A DNA stretch of 41,293 nucleotides from Holophagales bacterium (GTDB lineage: Bacteria > Acidobacteriota > Thermoanaerobaculia > Multivoradales > Multivoraceae). A program made the position numbers and the translations under genes. The stretch lies in contig VXUF01000077.1 in the NCBI GenBank assembly GCA_009837085.1, forward strand, positions 16,186-57,478, written 5' to 3'. This document shows positions 10,899 to 19,998 of this stretch, piece after piece (positions within the stretch are counted from its first letter, which is position 1; each line of letters starts with the position of its first letter). The notes under the pieces were generated by a model, which saw only the letters and a program-made list of their open reading frames with translations, did no database searches and was not told the origin of the DNA.

Positions 10899-11948
10899 GT
10901 GGTCGGGCAATCGTTTCCCTGGAACGCCAGGCCCACCTGGCTGTGCTGGTCGGGCGGAAAGGACTCGGCTTGGGCTCTCCGGGAGCTTCGAGCCGATCCG
11001 GCCTTCGAGGTCCGGGGGCTGATCAGCCTCGTGAACGAGAAGAACGGCCGGGTGATTCTCCACGGCGTGCGCCATAGCCTGCTCCAGCGGCAGGCGGAGG
11101 CGGTCGGGTTGCCGCTACGGTTCATTCCTCTCGACTGGACGTCGTCTAGAGGCGAACGAAATGCCGCTTTGGCTCGGGGATTCGGAGAAGTGCGGGCGGA
11201 CGGGGCGGCTTGTGTCGCCTTTGGCGATCTGTTCTCGGTGGAGGGCCGTGACCGGCGTCTTCTCGTGACCGCCGACACGGGTCTCGAGGTCGTCTTTCCG
11301 CTCTGGAACCGGGATACCCGCACGCACTCGGCCGAGATGCAGGATGCTGGTCTTTCGGCCTGGGTGTGCTCCGTCGATACCGGGTTCCTGCCGGCGAATC
11401 TCGCGGGGCGCCGGTTCGATTCGGACTTCGTGGCCGGATTACCCGAAGGCGTCGACCCTTGCGGCGGGAACGACGAGTTCCACACGTTCGTGGAGTGGGC
11501 GCCCGGCTGGGAGAGCCGTGTGTGGGTCGAGCCGACTCGCACGCTCGAGGTCTACGACTTCGCGTTTGCGGAGATCGAAGTAGCGGATGGCTCGGCGCCG
11601 CCAGGGATCGATCCGTTCAGTCACTTCGCGAGATTGGACCGCGTGCGGCGCCACGTCGACCGCCACATTGCCGAGGATCTGAACGTCGACGCGGTCGCCA
11701 GAGTCGCCGCGATGTCGCGTACGGGATTCTCCCGCTACTTCCGGGAGCATGTCGGGATGACGTTCGCGGTTTGGCTGGCGCACCGCCGGATCGAACGCGC
11801 GTGCCGGCTCCTGCGCGAGAGCAACGATGCGGTGAGCCGGGTCGCCGAAACGGTCGGTTTCCACAGCGAGAGGACGTTTCGGCGGGCCTTCCACGAACAG
11901 ATGGCCTGCAGCCCTTCCGAGTACAGGAGGAAAGCGCTTGAGGAGTAG
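10899..11948 (+). CDS. Dph6-like ATP pyrophosphatase fused to an AraC-type DNA-binding domain
   Basis: The first 230 residues resemble the diphthine-ammonia ligase / MJ0570 family of adenylating PP-loop enzymes. They carry the P-loop SGGKDS at 18-23, QAEAVGLPL at 65-73, FGDLFS at 108-113 and DPCGGNDEFHTFV at 186-198, all family hallmarks. Residues about 245-345 form a complete AraC/XylS double helix-turn-helix: LNVDAVARVAAMSRTGFSRY for the first and VSRVAETVGFHSERTFRRAF for the second. I infer a regulator whose sensor is an adenylation-type domain, or an enzyme with its own operator-binding module. Bacteria lack diphthamide, so the substrate is unknown. The start is GTG. A TAACAT element lies 12 bases ahead of it. 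It converges on the next gene with a 3-base gap. Confidence 0.85.
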   Translation: MVGQSFPWNARPTWLCWSGGKDSAWALRELRADPAFEVRGLISLVNEKNGRVILHGVRHSLLQRQAEAVGLPLRFIPLDWTSSRGERNAALARGFGEVRADGAACVAFGDLFSVEGRDRRLLVTADTGLEVVFPLWNRDTRTHSAEMQDAGLSAWVCSVDTGFLPANLAGRRFDSDFVAGLPEGVDPCGGNDEFHTFVEWAPGWESRVWVEPTRTLEVYDFAFAEIEVADGSAPPGIDPFSHFARLDRVRRHVDRHIAEDLNVDAVARVAAMSRTGFSRYFREHVGMTFAVWLAHRRIERACRLLRESNDAVSRVAETVGFHSERTFRRAFHEQMACSPSEYRRKALEE

Positions 11949-11951
11949 GCT

Positions 11952-13433
11952 CTAGCCGGCCACCATCCGCAGTACCTTCTCCGCGACGGTGTACACCGCG
12001 AACGCGATGTACATCACCGAAGCGATGCTCACGAAGAAGATGTTGATCCAGCCGGGTCGCGCCGATTTCGGCAGCTTCGTCAGGTTCATGTACAGAAGCA
12101 GCGGCACGTAGACCGCCATGGCGAATCCGCCGATGAGCGCGGAGTAGAACAGGAAGTCGAGTCCCGCCGTCCCCCTTCTCTCGAAGAAGGCGACGCTGGC
12201 CGTTCCGACGACGATCGTCGCGCCCACCAGGACGAGATACCACTTCTCCAGGGAGAGCCGGCGCCCGAACTTGAAGCTGGTGTGGAGCATGTCCGCGAAG
12301 ATCCGGCTTCCGCCGTCCACGCCTCCCAGTTGCGAGCTGAACAGCGCGGCCATGCCGACGAAGAGGAACAGGTAGTGCCCGGAGGTCCCCATGCTCTCTT
12401 CCAGAATTCCGGCCAGATCCCACACGAGACTTCCGCGACTGGGAACGAGACCCTCGGGATGCAGTACCGCGAGCGAGCCGAAGATGAACAGGAACATCGT
12501 GAAGCTGCCCAGGATCCAGAAGCAGAAGACCTGATCGACCCACACGTACTTCATCCAGTCCCGGAAGCTCCGGCGGTTCTCTTCCGACTCGGGATAGACG
12601 TAGCCGGCGTCCATCTCCTTCACTTCGTGCTTGTGCGTCGGGCTCATGAGCGGCGGCATCCGCTGTCCCATGCCGATCTTCTTCTCGCGCAGGTAGTAGG
12701 CGTAGTAGAGATTGCCGAGGCCGCCCAATCCCGCGAAGACGACGGCGCCGAAGAACTGGCTGAAGGCGAATGGCGGGCGTGCTTCGCCGTCTACCGGAGG
12801 GATCTCGACGGGAAAGTCCGGGAAGCGCCCCACATTCAGTAGCCCGCGCCACATGTCACCGAAGAGATCCGCTGATCCGATCTCCCACACGACGTAGATC
12901 AGACCGACCACGATGATGGCGACCAGCCCCATGATGCAGCGTTCGACCGCGGTGTAGATGACCTTGGGTCCGAAGAGAATGGCCGCGATCACGGCGAAGA
13001 CGATGGCGGTCCACACCCACTCGGCCCAGAGCCACTCGGGGAGCCTCGTGTTCTCGACGCCGAAGATCAGGCTCCGGAGGGAGACGCCGGTCTCGCGAGC
13101 CCAACCCGGTAGGAACTTCCCGACGACGACGAGAAAGACCCAGAGATAGACGATGAGCTTGACGACGCGGACCATTCCAATCAGGGGGCTTTCGCCGGTG
13201 ACCACGGTCCAGCGTCCGACTTCGACGTTGATCCAGAGTTGGAGGAAGATCCCGATCGCGGCCGCCCAGATGAGTTCCGCTCCAACGATCGACGTGATCC
13301 ACGGCCACATGATCAGCTCGCCGGAGCCGATCGCGATGCCGGCCATGACGATGCCCGGGCCCATCATTCTCAGCAGCGCCGTCTTGCGCTTCGGCAGTTC
13401 AGACTGTTTCAGAGGCGGGACGGGTACGGGCAT
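11952..13433 (-). CDS. Nramp-related membrane transporter lacking canonical metal-binding residues
   Basis: The 493-residue protein has about 11-12 hydrophobic helices and begins its first helix with GPGIVMAGIAIGSGELI (residues 25-41). This is the form seen in a divergent bacterial branch of the Nramp (SLC11-like, LeuT-fold) superfamily. In true Nramp metal transporters helix 1 has DPGN and helix 6 has MPHN. Here helix 1 has GPGI, and the aligned helix 6 stretch at 235-245 reads GLGGLGNLYYA. The metal-contacting aspartate, asparagine and methionine are therefore absent. The substrate is unknown and Mn/Fe transport should not be assumed. A long loop with charged residues (about 248-285) follows helix 6. 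The start is ATG with a weak GAAGGA ahead. Confidence 0.75.
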   Translation of the reverse strand: MPVPVPPLKQSELPKRKTALLRMMGPGIVMAGIAIGSGELIMWPWITSIVGAELIWAAAIGIFLQLWINVEVGRWTVVTGESPLIGMVRVVKLIVYLWVFLVVVGKFLPGWARETGVSLRSLIFGVENTRLPEWLWAEWVWTAIVFAVIAAILFGPKVIYTAVERCIMGLVAIIVVGLIYVVWEIGSADLFGDMWRGLLNVGRFPDFPVEIPPVDGEARPPFAFSQFFGAVVFAGLGGLGNLYYAYYLREKKIGMGQRMPPLMSPTHKHEVKEMDAGYVYPESEENRRSFRDWMKYVWVDQVFCFWILGSFTMFLFIFGSLAVLHPEGLVPSRGSLVWDLAGILEESMGTSGHYLFLFVGMAALFSSQLGGVDGGSRIFADMLHTSFKFGRRLSLEKWYLVLVGATIVVGTASVAFFERRGTAGLDFLFYSALIGGFAMAVYVPLLLYMNLTKLPKSARPGWINIFFVSIASVMYIAFAVYTVAEKVLRMVAG

Positions 13434-13504
13434 GGGCGGGTCCTTCGAGTTCGGATGAGGGAGAGTCGTTGGGGTGGCGTGAGACCAGTGGCCGCGGGCC
13501 AGTC

Positions 13505-15271
13505 TCAGTTCACGGCATGTCGATTCGGCACGGTCACGGGCTGGCGGATGAGGGAGGTCACTCCGGTCGTCTCGTCGCGGATGCCGACGGCGACCTGGAA
13601 TCCGCCCTCCGGCAGGTTCATCGCGACTTCGACGCGGTAGCTGCCGTCGACGGCCGGCACGCCGGTCTCGCCGCCGACCGGGATCGTCTTCTGTCGAACG
13701 GTGGTTCGCGCCCCCTTCTCGTCCTCGACTGCGACCAGCCAGAGGCGGAGCTGGGCGCTGGTGTTCGTTGACACGCCATCCTTCCCGGGCAGGGTCACGA
13801 CGGACTCCGCCGGCACTCTGACGCCGACGGTCAGCTCGTGGGTCTTCTTCTCCAGCAGCTTGGTGTCGCCGAACTCGACGACCGCCTCGAGCGGATTCTC
13901 CGGGTTGCCGAGATACGCGACCGAGAGGAGGCGCTCGGCGAGCCGCTCGTCCAGCGACTTGTCGCGGTAGGTGCGCCGGTACTCGATCTTTCGGCCCTTG
14001 TCGGTACCGGGTGCGAGCAGCACGGAGATCTGCCGCACCTCGCCCAGCTTCCGCTCTTCGGGAACGAAACCCAGCGAGTATGAGGCCGCGAGTTCTTCGG
14101 TCATGTCGTCGAGGAGGATGGACAGGTCGTTCGCGTTGATCAGGGCCTTGCCGCCGGTTTCGTTGGCCAGCAGGTGGAGCCCGCTTTGCGCGTTCATCGC
14201 CTGCAGGCTGACGTTCTGGAACGAGGGCGCCAACCGGGGGTTGTCGAGCGCGATGTCGGGACCGGAACTGCGTACTCCGGCCGCGTCGATGCCGTAGAAC
14301 GTGACGCGGTTGGTATTGGCATGCGCGGTCACGCGGTTGAACCGGCTGCTTTCGTCATACTGCACCATCTCGGCCATCATCTCCGAGGGCGCCGACTGTC
14401 GCAGGTCCGCGCAGAGCTGGTTGCCGAGATAGTCGAGTACGGAGATACCCGGTCGTTGCGGGAGGCCGTCCGTCAGGTGGACGACGGCCTTCCTGCCGGC
14501 GATGCCGCCGAGGGTCGTAACCAGATCGGCGAGGCCGTCGACCGCGATCGCGGTGTTCGTGGCCTGGTTGTCCGCGTACTGTCGCGCCAGCACCAGTAGT
14601 TCTCCCCAGTTGTCTTCGCACGGCCGGCAAAGTGGTGCCATCACACAGGCCTCGTGCGAGTCGATCAGGCTCTTGATGGCGAAACGGCGAGCGCCGCTGC
14701 CGTGCTGAATCGCGCGCGGCGATCCCTTGGGGACACTCGCGGCCCCTTCGAGGATCGCGTCCAGGTCGCGGGTTTGTGGTACGAGCACTTCGAGACGGTC
14801 CTCGAACCGTGCGAGCATGAAGCTCGCACTCATGGACCGCCACGGTTCGACCGCGGCCTCCAACCGTTGCAGCAGGCGGGTGCGGTGTGACGGGAAGATG
14901 TTCGGGTCGTCCAGGTAGAAGACGACGGTGAGCGCACTTTCGTCGGTGCTGCCGAGGGTGCCTTCGCTGCGGACGATCGGGCGCTCCCTGTTTCGACGCC
15001 CGGCCCGTTCCTCGATGTAGATCGCCGACTCGTAGAAGTTCGCGATCTCGACCGACCGGCCGTCCACGTAGAGCTCGAAGTCCTCACGCGTCAGACCCTT
15101 GACCGGGCGGCCCTTCCTGTCGGTGACGACAACGTCGACCTCGACGACCTGGACGTCGACCGAGTCGACGAACGGCTGACCAGGCTGAGCTTTGAGGCCT
15201 TCCAGGCTGGCGAGACAGAGCGCCAGCACCAGAAACGGGATTCGTCCTCTCCTGCGGTCAGTCGATGTCAC
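13505..15271 (-). CDS. Secreted VWFA-related (acidobacterial type) protein
   Basis: The protein matches the 'VWFA-related Acidobacterial domain' family, which is greatly expanded in Acidobacteriota: VVVTDRKGRPVKGLTREDFE at about residues 47-66, then an alpha/beta domain with VVFYLDDPNIFP, KAVVHLTDG and GIDAAGVRSSG. The classical DxSxS metal site is not obvious (LDDPN instead). From the GTG at 15271 there is a clean signal peptide: basic RRRGR, hydrophobic IPFLVLALCLASL, and probable cleavage after LKA at residue 28. An in-frame TTG at 15331 would give 608 residues with an unnaturally long n-region. The function is unknown; the family is predicted to be exported. It is divergent from the EamA gene. 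Confidence 0.85.
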   Translation of the reverse strand: MTSTDRRRGRIPFLVLALCLASLEGLKAQPGQPFVDSVDVQVVEVDVVVTDRKGRPVKGLTREDFELYVDGRSVEIANFYESAIYIEERAGRRNRERPIVRSEGTLGSTDESALTVVFYLDDPNIFPSHRTRLLQRLEAAVEPWRSMSASFMLARFEDRLEVLVPQTRDLDAILEGAASVPKGSPRAIQHGSGARRFAIKSLIDSHEACVMAPLCRPCEDNWGELLVLARQYADNQATNTAIAVDGLADLVTTLGGIAGRKAVVHLTDGLPQRPGISVLDYLGNQLCADLRQSAPSEMMAEMVQYDESSRFNRVTAHANTNRVTFYGIDAAGVRSSGPDIALDNPRLAPSFQNVSLQAMNAQSGLHLLANETGGKALINANDLSILLDDMTEELAASYSLGFVPEERKLGEVRQISVLLAPGTDKGRKIEYRRTYRDKSLDERLAERLLSVAYLGNPENPLEAVVEFGDTKLLEKKTHELTVGVRVPAESVVTLPGKDGVSTNTSAQLRLWLVAVEDEKGARTTVRQKTIPVGGETGVPAVDGSYRVEVAMNLPEGGFQVAVGIRDETTGVTSLIRQPVTVPNRHAVN

Positions 15272-15376
15272 GATCGCGCGTTTTTCGACCCTTTTCTGCC
15301 AGTTCGCCACATTGCCGGTGAAGAACAGCAAGCTTCGTGCCCGCTACCATAACGACTTGTTGCTGAGTAGGTCCCG

Positions 15377-16321
15377 ATGACGTCGCGCTCGTCCGCGGCG
15401 CTCCAGGCGGTCGTCGCCGGCATCCTCTTCTCGACCGGCGGCGCGGCGGTCAAGGCGACCGAACTCGACGCCTGGCAGGTGGCCGGGACACGCTCCCTGA
15501 TCGCGGCCGCCGTGCTGTTGATCGCGATTCCCGCGGCGCGGAGTTGGGCCGGCGGGACGGGCCTGTCGAGTTCCGCCGGTGCGGCGCCCTGGTGGCGCGA
15601 GCCGGCGCGGCGCCAGGCCCTTCTTCTCACCGTGGGCACCGGCTGCTGCTACTGCCTGACCCTCGTGCTGTTCGTCCACGCGGCCAAACGAACGACGGCC
15701 GCCGAGACGATCTTCCTGCAGTCGACGGCGCCGCTGTTCGTCCTGCTGCTCTCGCCTCTCCTGCTGCGGGAGCGACCGACCGCGCGCCAGCTTCTGTTCG
15801 TGCCGCTGTTCGGCGCGGGTCTGGTGATGGCTCTCTATGGCGGCGCCGACGCGGCTGCGTCCGCGCCCGATCCCCGCACCGGCAACGTTCTGGCCGTGTT
15901 CTGCGGACTGGCGTACGGCCTGACCCTGATGGGGCTGCGCGCCGCCGGCCGGCCGCGGCCCGAGGGGAGAAGTGCCTCTGCACCCGGGATAGCGGCTGCG
16001 GCGTGCGGCAACGTGATCGTTTGCCTCGCGTGCTTGCCGGCGATGTTCCCGTTCGGCTCCATCGAAGCGGCTGATCTCGTTGTCGTGGTGTATCTCGGGC
16101 TGTTCCAGGTCGCTCTTGCTTACGTGTTCGTGACGCGTGCCGCTCGCGCTTTGCAGGCTCCCGTCCTGGCCCTGCTGCTGCTGCTCGAGCCCGCGCTGAC
16201 TCCGTTCTGGGCGATGTGGTTTCACGGGGAGCAACCGCACCTGCTCACCTGGCTGGGGGGTGCGGTCATCGCGGCGGCGACGGTGCTGCTCGCGACGGTG
16301 GTGGGGGAGCCTGAGCGTTAG
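15377..16321 (+). CDS. EamA-family (drug/metabolite transporter superfamily) permease
   Basis: This is a 314-residue integral membrane protein with ten predicted helices in two halves. Each half looks like an EamA repeat: ALQAVVAGILFSTGGAAVK at the start, FLQSTAPLFVLLLSPLLLRE closing the first half, and LALLLLLEPALTPFWAMWF in the second. The family exports or imports small metabolites, and the substrate cannot be read from sequence. The ATG at 15377 has AGTAGG seven bases ahead. About 100 bases separate its start from the chosen start of the divergent VWFA-like gene. No operon partner is evident. Confidence 0.88.
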   Translation: MTSRSSAALQAVVAGILFSTGGAAVKATELDAWQVAGTRSLIAAAVLLIAIPAARSWAGGTGLSSSAGAAPWWREPARRQALLLTVGTGCCYCLTLVLFVHAAKRTTAAETIFLQSTAPLFVLLLSPLLLRERPTARQLLFVPLFGAGLVMALYGGADAAASAPDPRTGNVLAVFCGLAYGLTLMGLRAAGRPRPEGRSASAPGIAAAACGNVIVCLACLPAMFPFGSIEAADLVVVVYLGLFQVALAYVFVTRAARALQAPVLALLLLLEPALTPFWAMWFHGEQPHLLTWLGGAVIAAATVLLATVVGEPER

Positions 16322-16385
16322 CGAGGGAGGGCCGGTCTGCTAAACAATCGTCCTTTGCGGCGTCTTCACCACTGAACCCATCCGG

Positions 16386-16406
16386 GCGCCGGCGTCGAGC
16401 CGGCGC
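16386..16406 (+). promoter_or_regulatory. Perfect GC hairpin in the sigma-factor leader
   Basis: GCGCCGGC at 16386-16393 and GCCGGCGC at 16399-16406 form an 8-base perfect stem with a GTCGA loop. It lies ten bases ahead of the AAGGAG (16417-16422) used by the sigma gene. It may affect translation or messenger stability, or be a degenerate copy of the palindromic repeat found at 19945, 23622, 24675 and 26091. A possible ECF-type promoter, TGAAC at 16373-16377 and GTC at 16394-16396 with 16 bases between, overlaps it. Confidence 0.5.
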
Positions 16407-16429
16407 AGCCGGAGCCAAGGAGACGCCGT

Positions 16430-17092
16430 TTGACGATTGCAAGCGTTTCGATGACCGAAGGGCCGCCCGCAGTGCCTCCCGCCACGCCGGACGCCGTCGT
16501 GGACGGGCTGCAGGGCCTCTTCGAGGAGCACCACCGGCTGATCTTCCACACGGCCTACCGCGTCACGGGCAACGCGTCCGACGCGGAGGACGTGCTGCAG
16601 ACGATCTTCCTGCGGCTGCTCAACCGGCCGCCGGAGTCGCTCGACACCGCGAAGGCCGGCGGCTACCTGCGGCGGGCGGCGATCAACGCCTCGCTCGACC
16701 TGCTCCGTTCACGCAAGCGCTCGCGCCTCGTGGCGCTGGACCAGCAGGTCCTCGAGGAAGTGGGACCGTCCTCCGCGGTGGAGAGCGATCCGGTGCGGCG
16801 CTTCGCCTCGCTGGAGCTGCGCGATCGGTTGCGGCGCGAGCTGGCCAACGTGAACCCGCGCGCGGCCGAGATGTTCGTGCTCCGCTACTTCGAGGGTTAC
16901 CGCAACTCGGAGATCGGGCCGATGCTGGGAACGTCGCGCATGACCGTGGCGGTGACGTTGCACCGGCTGCGCAAGCGCCTGGCGGCGGCGCTCGCTGAAG
17001 AGGACGCGGCGGGCGCCGCGGCCGGAGGGTTGGAACAGGAAGGCCGGAAAGACCCGGAAGACCAGGTAGAAACGCGGAGGGTGCCGCAATGA
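16430..17092 (+). CDS. ECF-type RNA polymerase sigma factor
   Basis: The 220-residue protein has a region 2 (about residues 30-68: LFEEHHRLIFHTAYRVTG, SDAEDVLQTIFLRLL) and a region 4 (about 144-185: RAAEMFVLRYFEGYRNSEIG, SRMTVAVTLHRLRKRL). It has no regions 1 or 3, the ECF layout. The last 35 residues are a low-complexity acidic/alanine tail. The start is TTG at 16430, chosen for AAGGAG at 16417-16422. A later in-frame ATG at 16451 has no binding site. The stop overlaps the following gene as ATGA, and that gene encodes a zinc-finger membrane protein, the usual anti-sigma arrangement. Autoregulation is likely but rests on one weak promoter match. Confidence 0.9.
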   Translation: MTIASVSMTEGPPAVPPATPDAVVDGLQGLFEEHHRLIFHTAYRVTGNASDAEDVLQTIFLRLLNRPPESLDTAKAGGYLRRAAINASLDLLRSRKRSRLVALDQQVLEEVGPSSAVESDPVRRFASLELRDRLRRELANVNPRAAEMFVLRYFEGYRNSEIGPMLGTSRMTVAVTLHRLRKRLAAALAEEDAAGAAAGGLEQEGRKDPEDQVETRRVPQ

Positions 17093-19998
17093 GCGACCGC
17101 AACCAGATGAACCAGACTCTGATCGAGACCGCCCAGGCGATCGCCGCGGAGCGGCCGGCCGCCGATGTCGAGGCCGCCGCGGCCGAGCGCGTGCGACAGG
17201 CCCTGGCCGCCGCGGCCGTCGGGACCGAGACGCTCGAAGCCAGTATCGACGCGAACTCGACGCTGACCTCCTGCGCCGACTACCAGGCGCGGATGCCGGC
17301 CCTGGTCGCGGGCACGCTGCCGGAGGCGCAGCGCCTTCTGGTGGAGGACCACGCGCGCGAGTGCATCCCCTGTCGCAAGCATCTGCAGGCGGTGCGGGCC
17401 GGCCGCGCGGTGTCCGATGCTGCCGGGCCCGCAGCGCCGGCGCGGGTCGGCCGCTACTACGCGGCCGCAGCGGCGATGGTCGGCGTCGCCGTGGCGGGCG
17501 TCTGGCTCAGCCAGCGCGTGCTGCTGCCGCCTCAGGACGGCATCGTGCAGGTCCGGAGCGTCGATGGCCGGATGTTCGTGGCCGGTGACGCTCGCGGAGC
17601 GGATCCCGTCCCCCTCGGCCCCGGCGACGCGGTCGACGGCGGCGATCGCATTCGCACCGGCGCAGGCAGCCGCGCGGTGCTCGAGCTCGCGGACGGTTCC
17701 CGGGTCGAGGCCGCGGGACTCACGACGTTCCGCGTCGATGCCCGGCGCAGCGGCCATCGCGTGCGCGTCGACCGCGGCAGCGTGATCGTCCAGGCCGCTC
17801 AGCAGGAGGACGGTTCGCTGATCGTGTCGACCGAGGAGATGCTGGTGGCGGTCAAGGGCACGATCTTCGCCGTCACGCACGGCGTCAAGGGGTCGCGGGT
17901 GTCGGTGATCGAGGGCGAGGTCGAGGTCGAGAAGGGCCGCGAGCGCCACAGCCTGCTGGCCGGCGACCAGTTCCGCAGCCGTCCGACCCTGGTGGCGATG
18001 ACGCTGCAGGAGGAAGTCGGCTGGAGCCAGGACGCGGATCGCTACCTCGCCCTGCTCGAGGAGTTCAAGTCGCTGCGCAGCGAACTGAACCAGCTGATGG
18101 GGGCGGCGCCGGCGCGCCACTCGACCCGTCTGCTCGATTTGATGCCGGCCGACACGAAGATCTATGTGGCGATGCCGAACGCCCCGGCGACGCTGAGCGA
18201 TCTGTTCGCACTCGTGCGGTCGCGCGCCGAGGCGAGCGGCCTGTTCGCCGAGTGGTGGGCCGAGTTCGAGGCCTCCGGCGCCGTCGGAACGATCGACGAC
18301 GTGATCGGGTTGCTGGGCGAGCTCGGTGAGACGATGGGCGACGAGACGGTGGTCGCGCTCGCCGGCGGCATCGCCGACAACACGGCCCGTCCCCTGATGG
18401 TCACGGAAGTCTCGGACGCCGCGGCCCTGCGCGAGGCGCTTGAGGGACACCTGGAGGAGTTGGGCGATGCGATGGGCGACGAGGGCACGCCGGTCATCGT
18501 CGAGGATCTCGATGCGGCGGAAGAGTCGGACGGCGTGCTCCTGGTCTGGATCGCCGACGACCTCGCCGCGGCCTCCCCTTCCCTCGTCGCGCTTCGCACG
18601 GTGGCGGCACACCGGGACGGAGCCGCCAACCCGTTCGTCGGCTCGCGTCTGCACGGCCGGCTCGCGGAGCGCTACGCCGCCGGCGCGGAACTGCTGGCCG
18701 CGGTCGAACTGGCGACGGTCGTGACGGAACTGGCGGACAGCGAGGATGCGGACGACGCGGACGCCAACGGCTTCGCATTCAGCGGGCTCGATCACGTCGA
18801 GGACATGGTCGCTTCCCGGACTCAGGACGGTGACCGGGCGAACGTCACCGCGACCCTGAGCTTCGACGGCGAGCGGTCCGGGATGGTCTCCTGGCTGTCG
18901 GAGCCGGGAACCAACGGCGCCCTCGACTTCTTCTCTCCCGACGCGTCGTTCGTGACCGCCGGCGTGATCGAGGATCCGCTGACGATCTACGACGAGTTCC
19001 TGGAGTTCATCGCCGGGCTGGGCGGGGAGATGGACGGGCCGCCGGCCGAGATCGAGAGCGAACTGGGCATGTCGATTCGCACGGATTTCCTCGAGCACCT
19101 TGGCGGTGAGTATGCGGCCGGCATCGACGGCCCCGTATTGCCGACGCCGACGTGGAAGGCGGTGGCGTCCGTCTACAATGCGGAGGGTCTGCAGAGTTCC
19201 ATCGAGACTCTGATCGAGAAGGCGAACGACCGGCTGGCGGCCGAGGGCGTGGGCGCGGCGGCCACGCTCGAGGAGCAGCAGTCGGGTGGTCGCACGGTCT
19301 ACCGTCTGGCGGTCGCGATCGATGACGGCGATGAAGACGGCGAGGATTCGAGCGGCGAGGACGAGGACTCCCTGGAGGGAGTGCTCGAGAGCCTGGTGGA
19401 AACTCCCGAGATCTTCTACACGTACTTTGATGGGTACATGGTGAGTGCCTCCAGCGTGGCAACGATCGACACGGCGATCCGGTACCGCGGCAGCGGCGCC
19501 TCGCTGACCTCGAGCCAGCAGTTTCTCGATCTGCTGCCCGAGAACGGATACGCGGACTTTTCGGCGGTCGTCTACAACCGGCTCGCCGAGACGGCCGGCC
19601 AACTCTTCGACCTGCTGCCGACGGAGGTCGTGGGTGACGACCAGCAGGCCGTCGTTCAGGCGATCGAGGAGTCGATCAGCAGCCAGGGACCGTCTCTCTA
19701 CACGGTGTACGCGGGCCGTAGCGAGATCGTCGTGACCTCCAGCGGTCCGAGCCTGCTGGCCTTCAGCGGGCTTGGTCCGTTGCTCGGACTTCCCAATCTT
19801 CTCCAGGGCCTGGATTCGATCGACGGCGCCGCGGAGCCGGAACCGGAGGCGGAGACTGGTCCCGATGTCGATGTCGCCGGCCTGGCGGCCGGCGCCTTGT
19901 TCTCCGCGGGTCAGAAGACCCGCGGTCACATGCCTGCGGCGGCAGCCGGCGGGGACGCCGGCGCACCCAGTGAAAGAAACCTACGGCCCGCCGCCTGA
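17089..19998 (+). CDS. Large anti-sigma / FecR-type membrane protein with a long extracytoplasmic region
   Basis: This 969-residue protein is translationally coupled to the sigma gene. Residues 62-95 resemble an anti-sigma zinc finger, with C62 and HARECIPC (H88, C92, C95). One membrane helix follows at about 124-141. Residues about 150-310 form a FecR-like domain: [32 protein letters not shown] and [11 protein letters not shown]. The remaining 650 residues are extracytoplasmic, with LPADT-like repeats such as [20 protein letters not shown] that recall DUF3352-type proteins. It probably holds the sigma factor at the membrane and senses an envelope signal. The last residues (GGDAGAPS) are encoded by a copy of the palindromic repeat. 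The domain call for the large C-terminal part is tentative. Confidence 0.82.
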   Translation: MSDRNQMNQTLIETAQAIAAERPAADVEAAAAERVRQALAAAAVGTETLEASIDANSTLTSCADYQARMPALVAGTLPEAQRLLVEDHARECIPCRKHLQAVRAGRAVSDAAGPAAPARVGRYYAAAAAMVGVAVAGVWLSQRVLLPPQDGIVQVRSVDGRMFVAGDARGADPVPLGPGDAVDGGDRIRTGAGSRAVLELADGSRVEAAGLTTFRVDARRSGHRVRVDRGSVIVQAAQQEDGSLIVSTEEMLVAVKGTIFAVTHGVKGSRVSVIEGEVEVEKGRERHSLLAGDQFRSRPTLVAMTLQEEVGWSQDADRYLALLEEFKSLRSELNQLMGAAPARHSTRLLDLMPADTKIYVAMPNAPATLSDLFALVRSRAEASGLFAEWWAEFEASGAVGTIDDVIGLLGELGETMGDETVVALAGGIADNTARPLMVTEVSDAAALREALEGHLEELGDAMGDEGTPVIVEDLDAAEESDGVLLVWIADDLAAASPSLVALRTVAAHRDGAANPFVGSRLHGRLAERYAAGAELLAAVELATVVTELADSEDADDADANGFAFSGLDHVEDMVASRTQDGDRANVTATLSFDGERSGMVSWLSEPGTNGALDFFSPDASFVTAGVIEDPLTIYDEFLEFIAGLGGEMDGPPAEIESELGMSIRTDFLEHLGGEYAAGIDGPVLPTPTWKAVASVYNAEGLQSSIETLIEKANDRLAAEGVGAAATLEEQQSGGRTVYRLAVAIDDGDEDGEDSSGEDEDSLEGVLESLVETPEIFYTYFDGYMVSASSVATIDTAIRYRGSGASLTSSQQFLDLLPENGYADFSAVVYNRLAETAGQLFDLLPTEVVGDDQQAVVQAIEESISSQGPSLYTVYAGRSEIVVTSSGPSLLAFSGLGPLLGLPNLLQGLDSIDGAAEPEPEAETGPDVDVAGLAAGALFSAGQKTRGHMPAAAAGGDAGAPSERNLRPAA
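19945..19972 (-). repeat. GC-rich palindromic repeat, copy 1 (inside the 3' coding end)
   Basis: Read on the minus strand this is CACTGGGTGCGCCGGCGTCC followed by CCGCCGGC. It is the same unit as at 26091-26124, reversed, and matches it over 28 bases. It lies in the last 20 codons of the FecR-like gene and encodes GGDAGAPS there. The core folds as a 7-base stem with a 4-base loop. Confidence 0.75.

Noticed and set aside
13505..15331. A longer version of the VWFA-like protein starting at TTG 15331
   Set aside because: It would put about 20 extra residues ahead of a well-formed signal peptide, and no ribosome site precedes it. The GTG at 15271 is preferred, though also without a strong site.
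16897..19929. A 1010-codon open frame on the minus strand opposite the FecR-like gene
   Set aside because: It is a by-product of GC-rich codon use. The plus strand encodes recognisable zinc-finger and FecR motifs and is coupled to the sigma gene, while the minus frame has no recognisable domain and no ribosome site.
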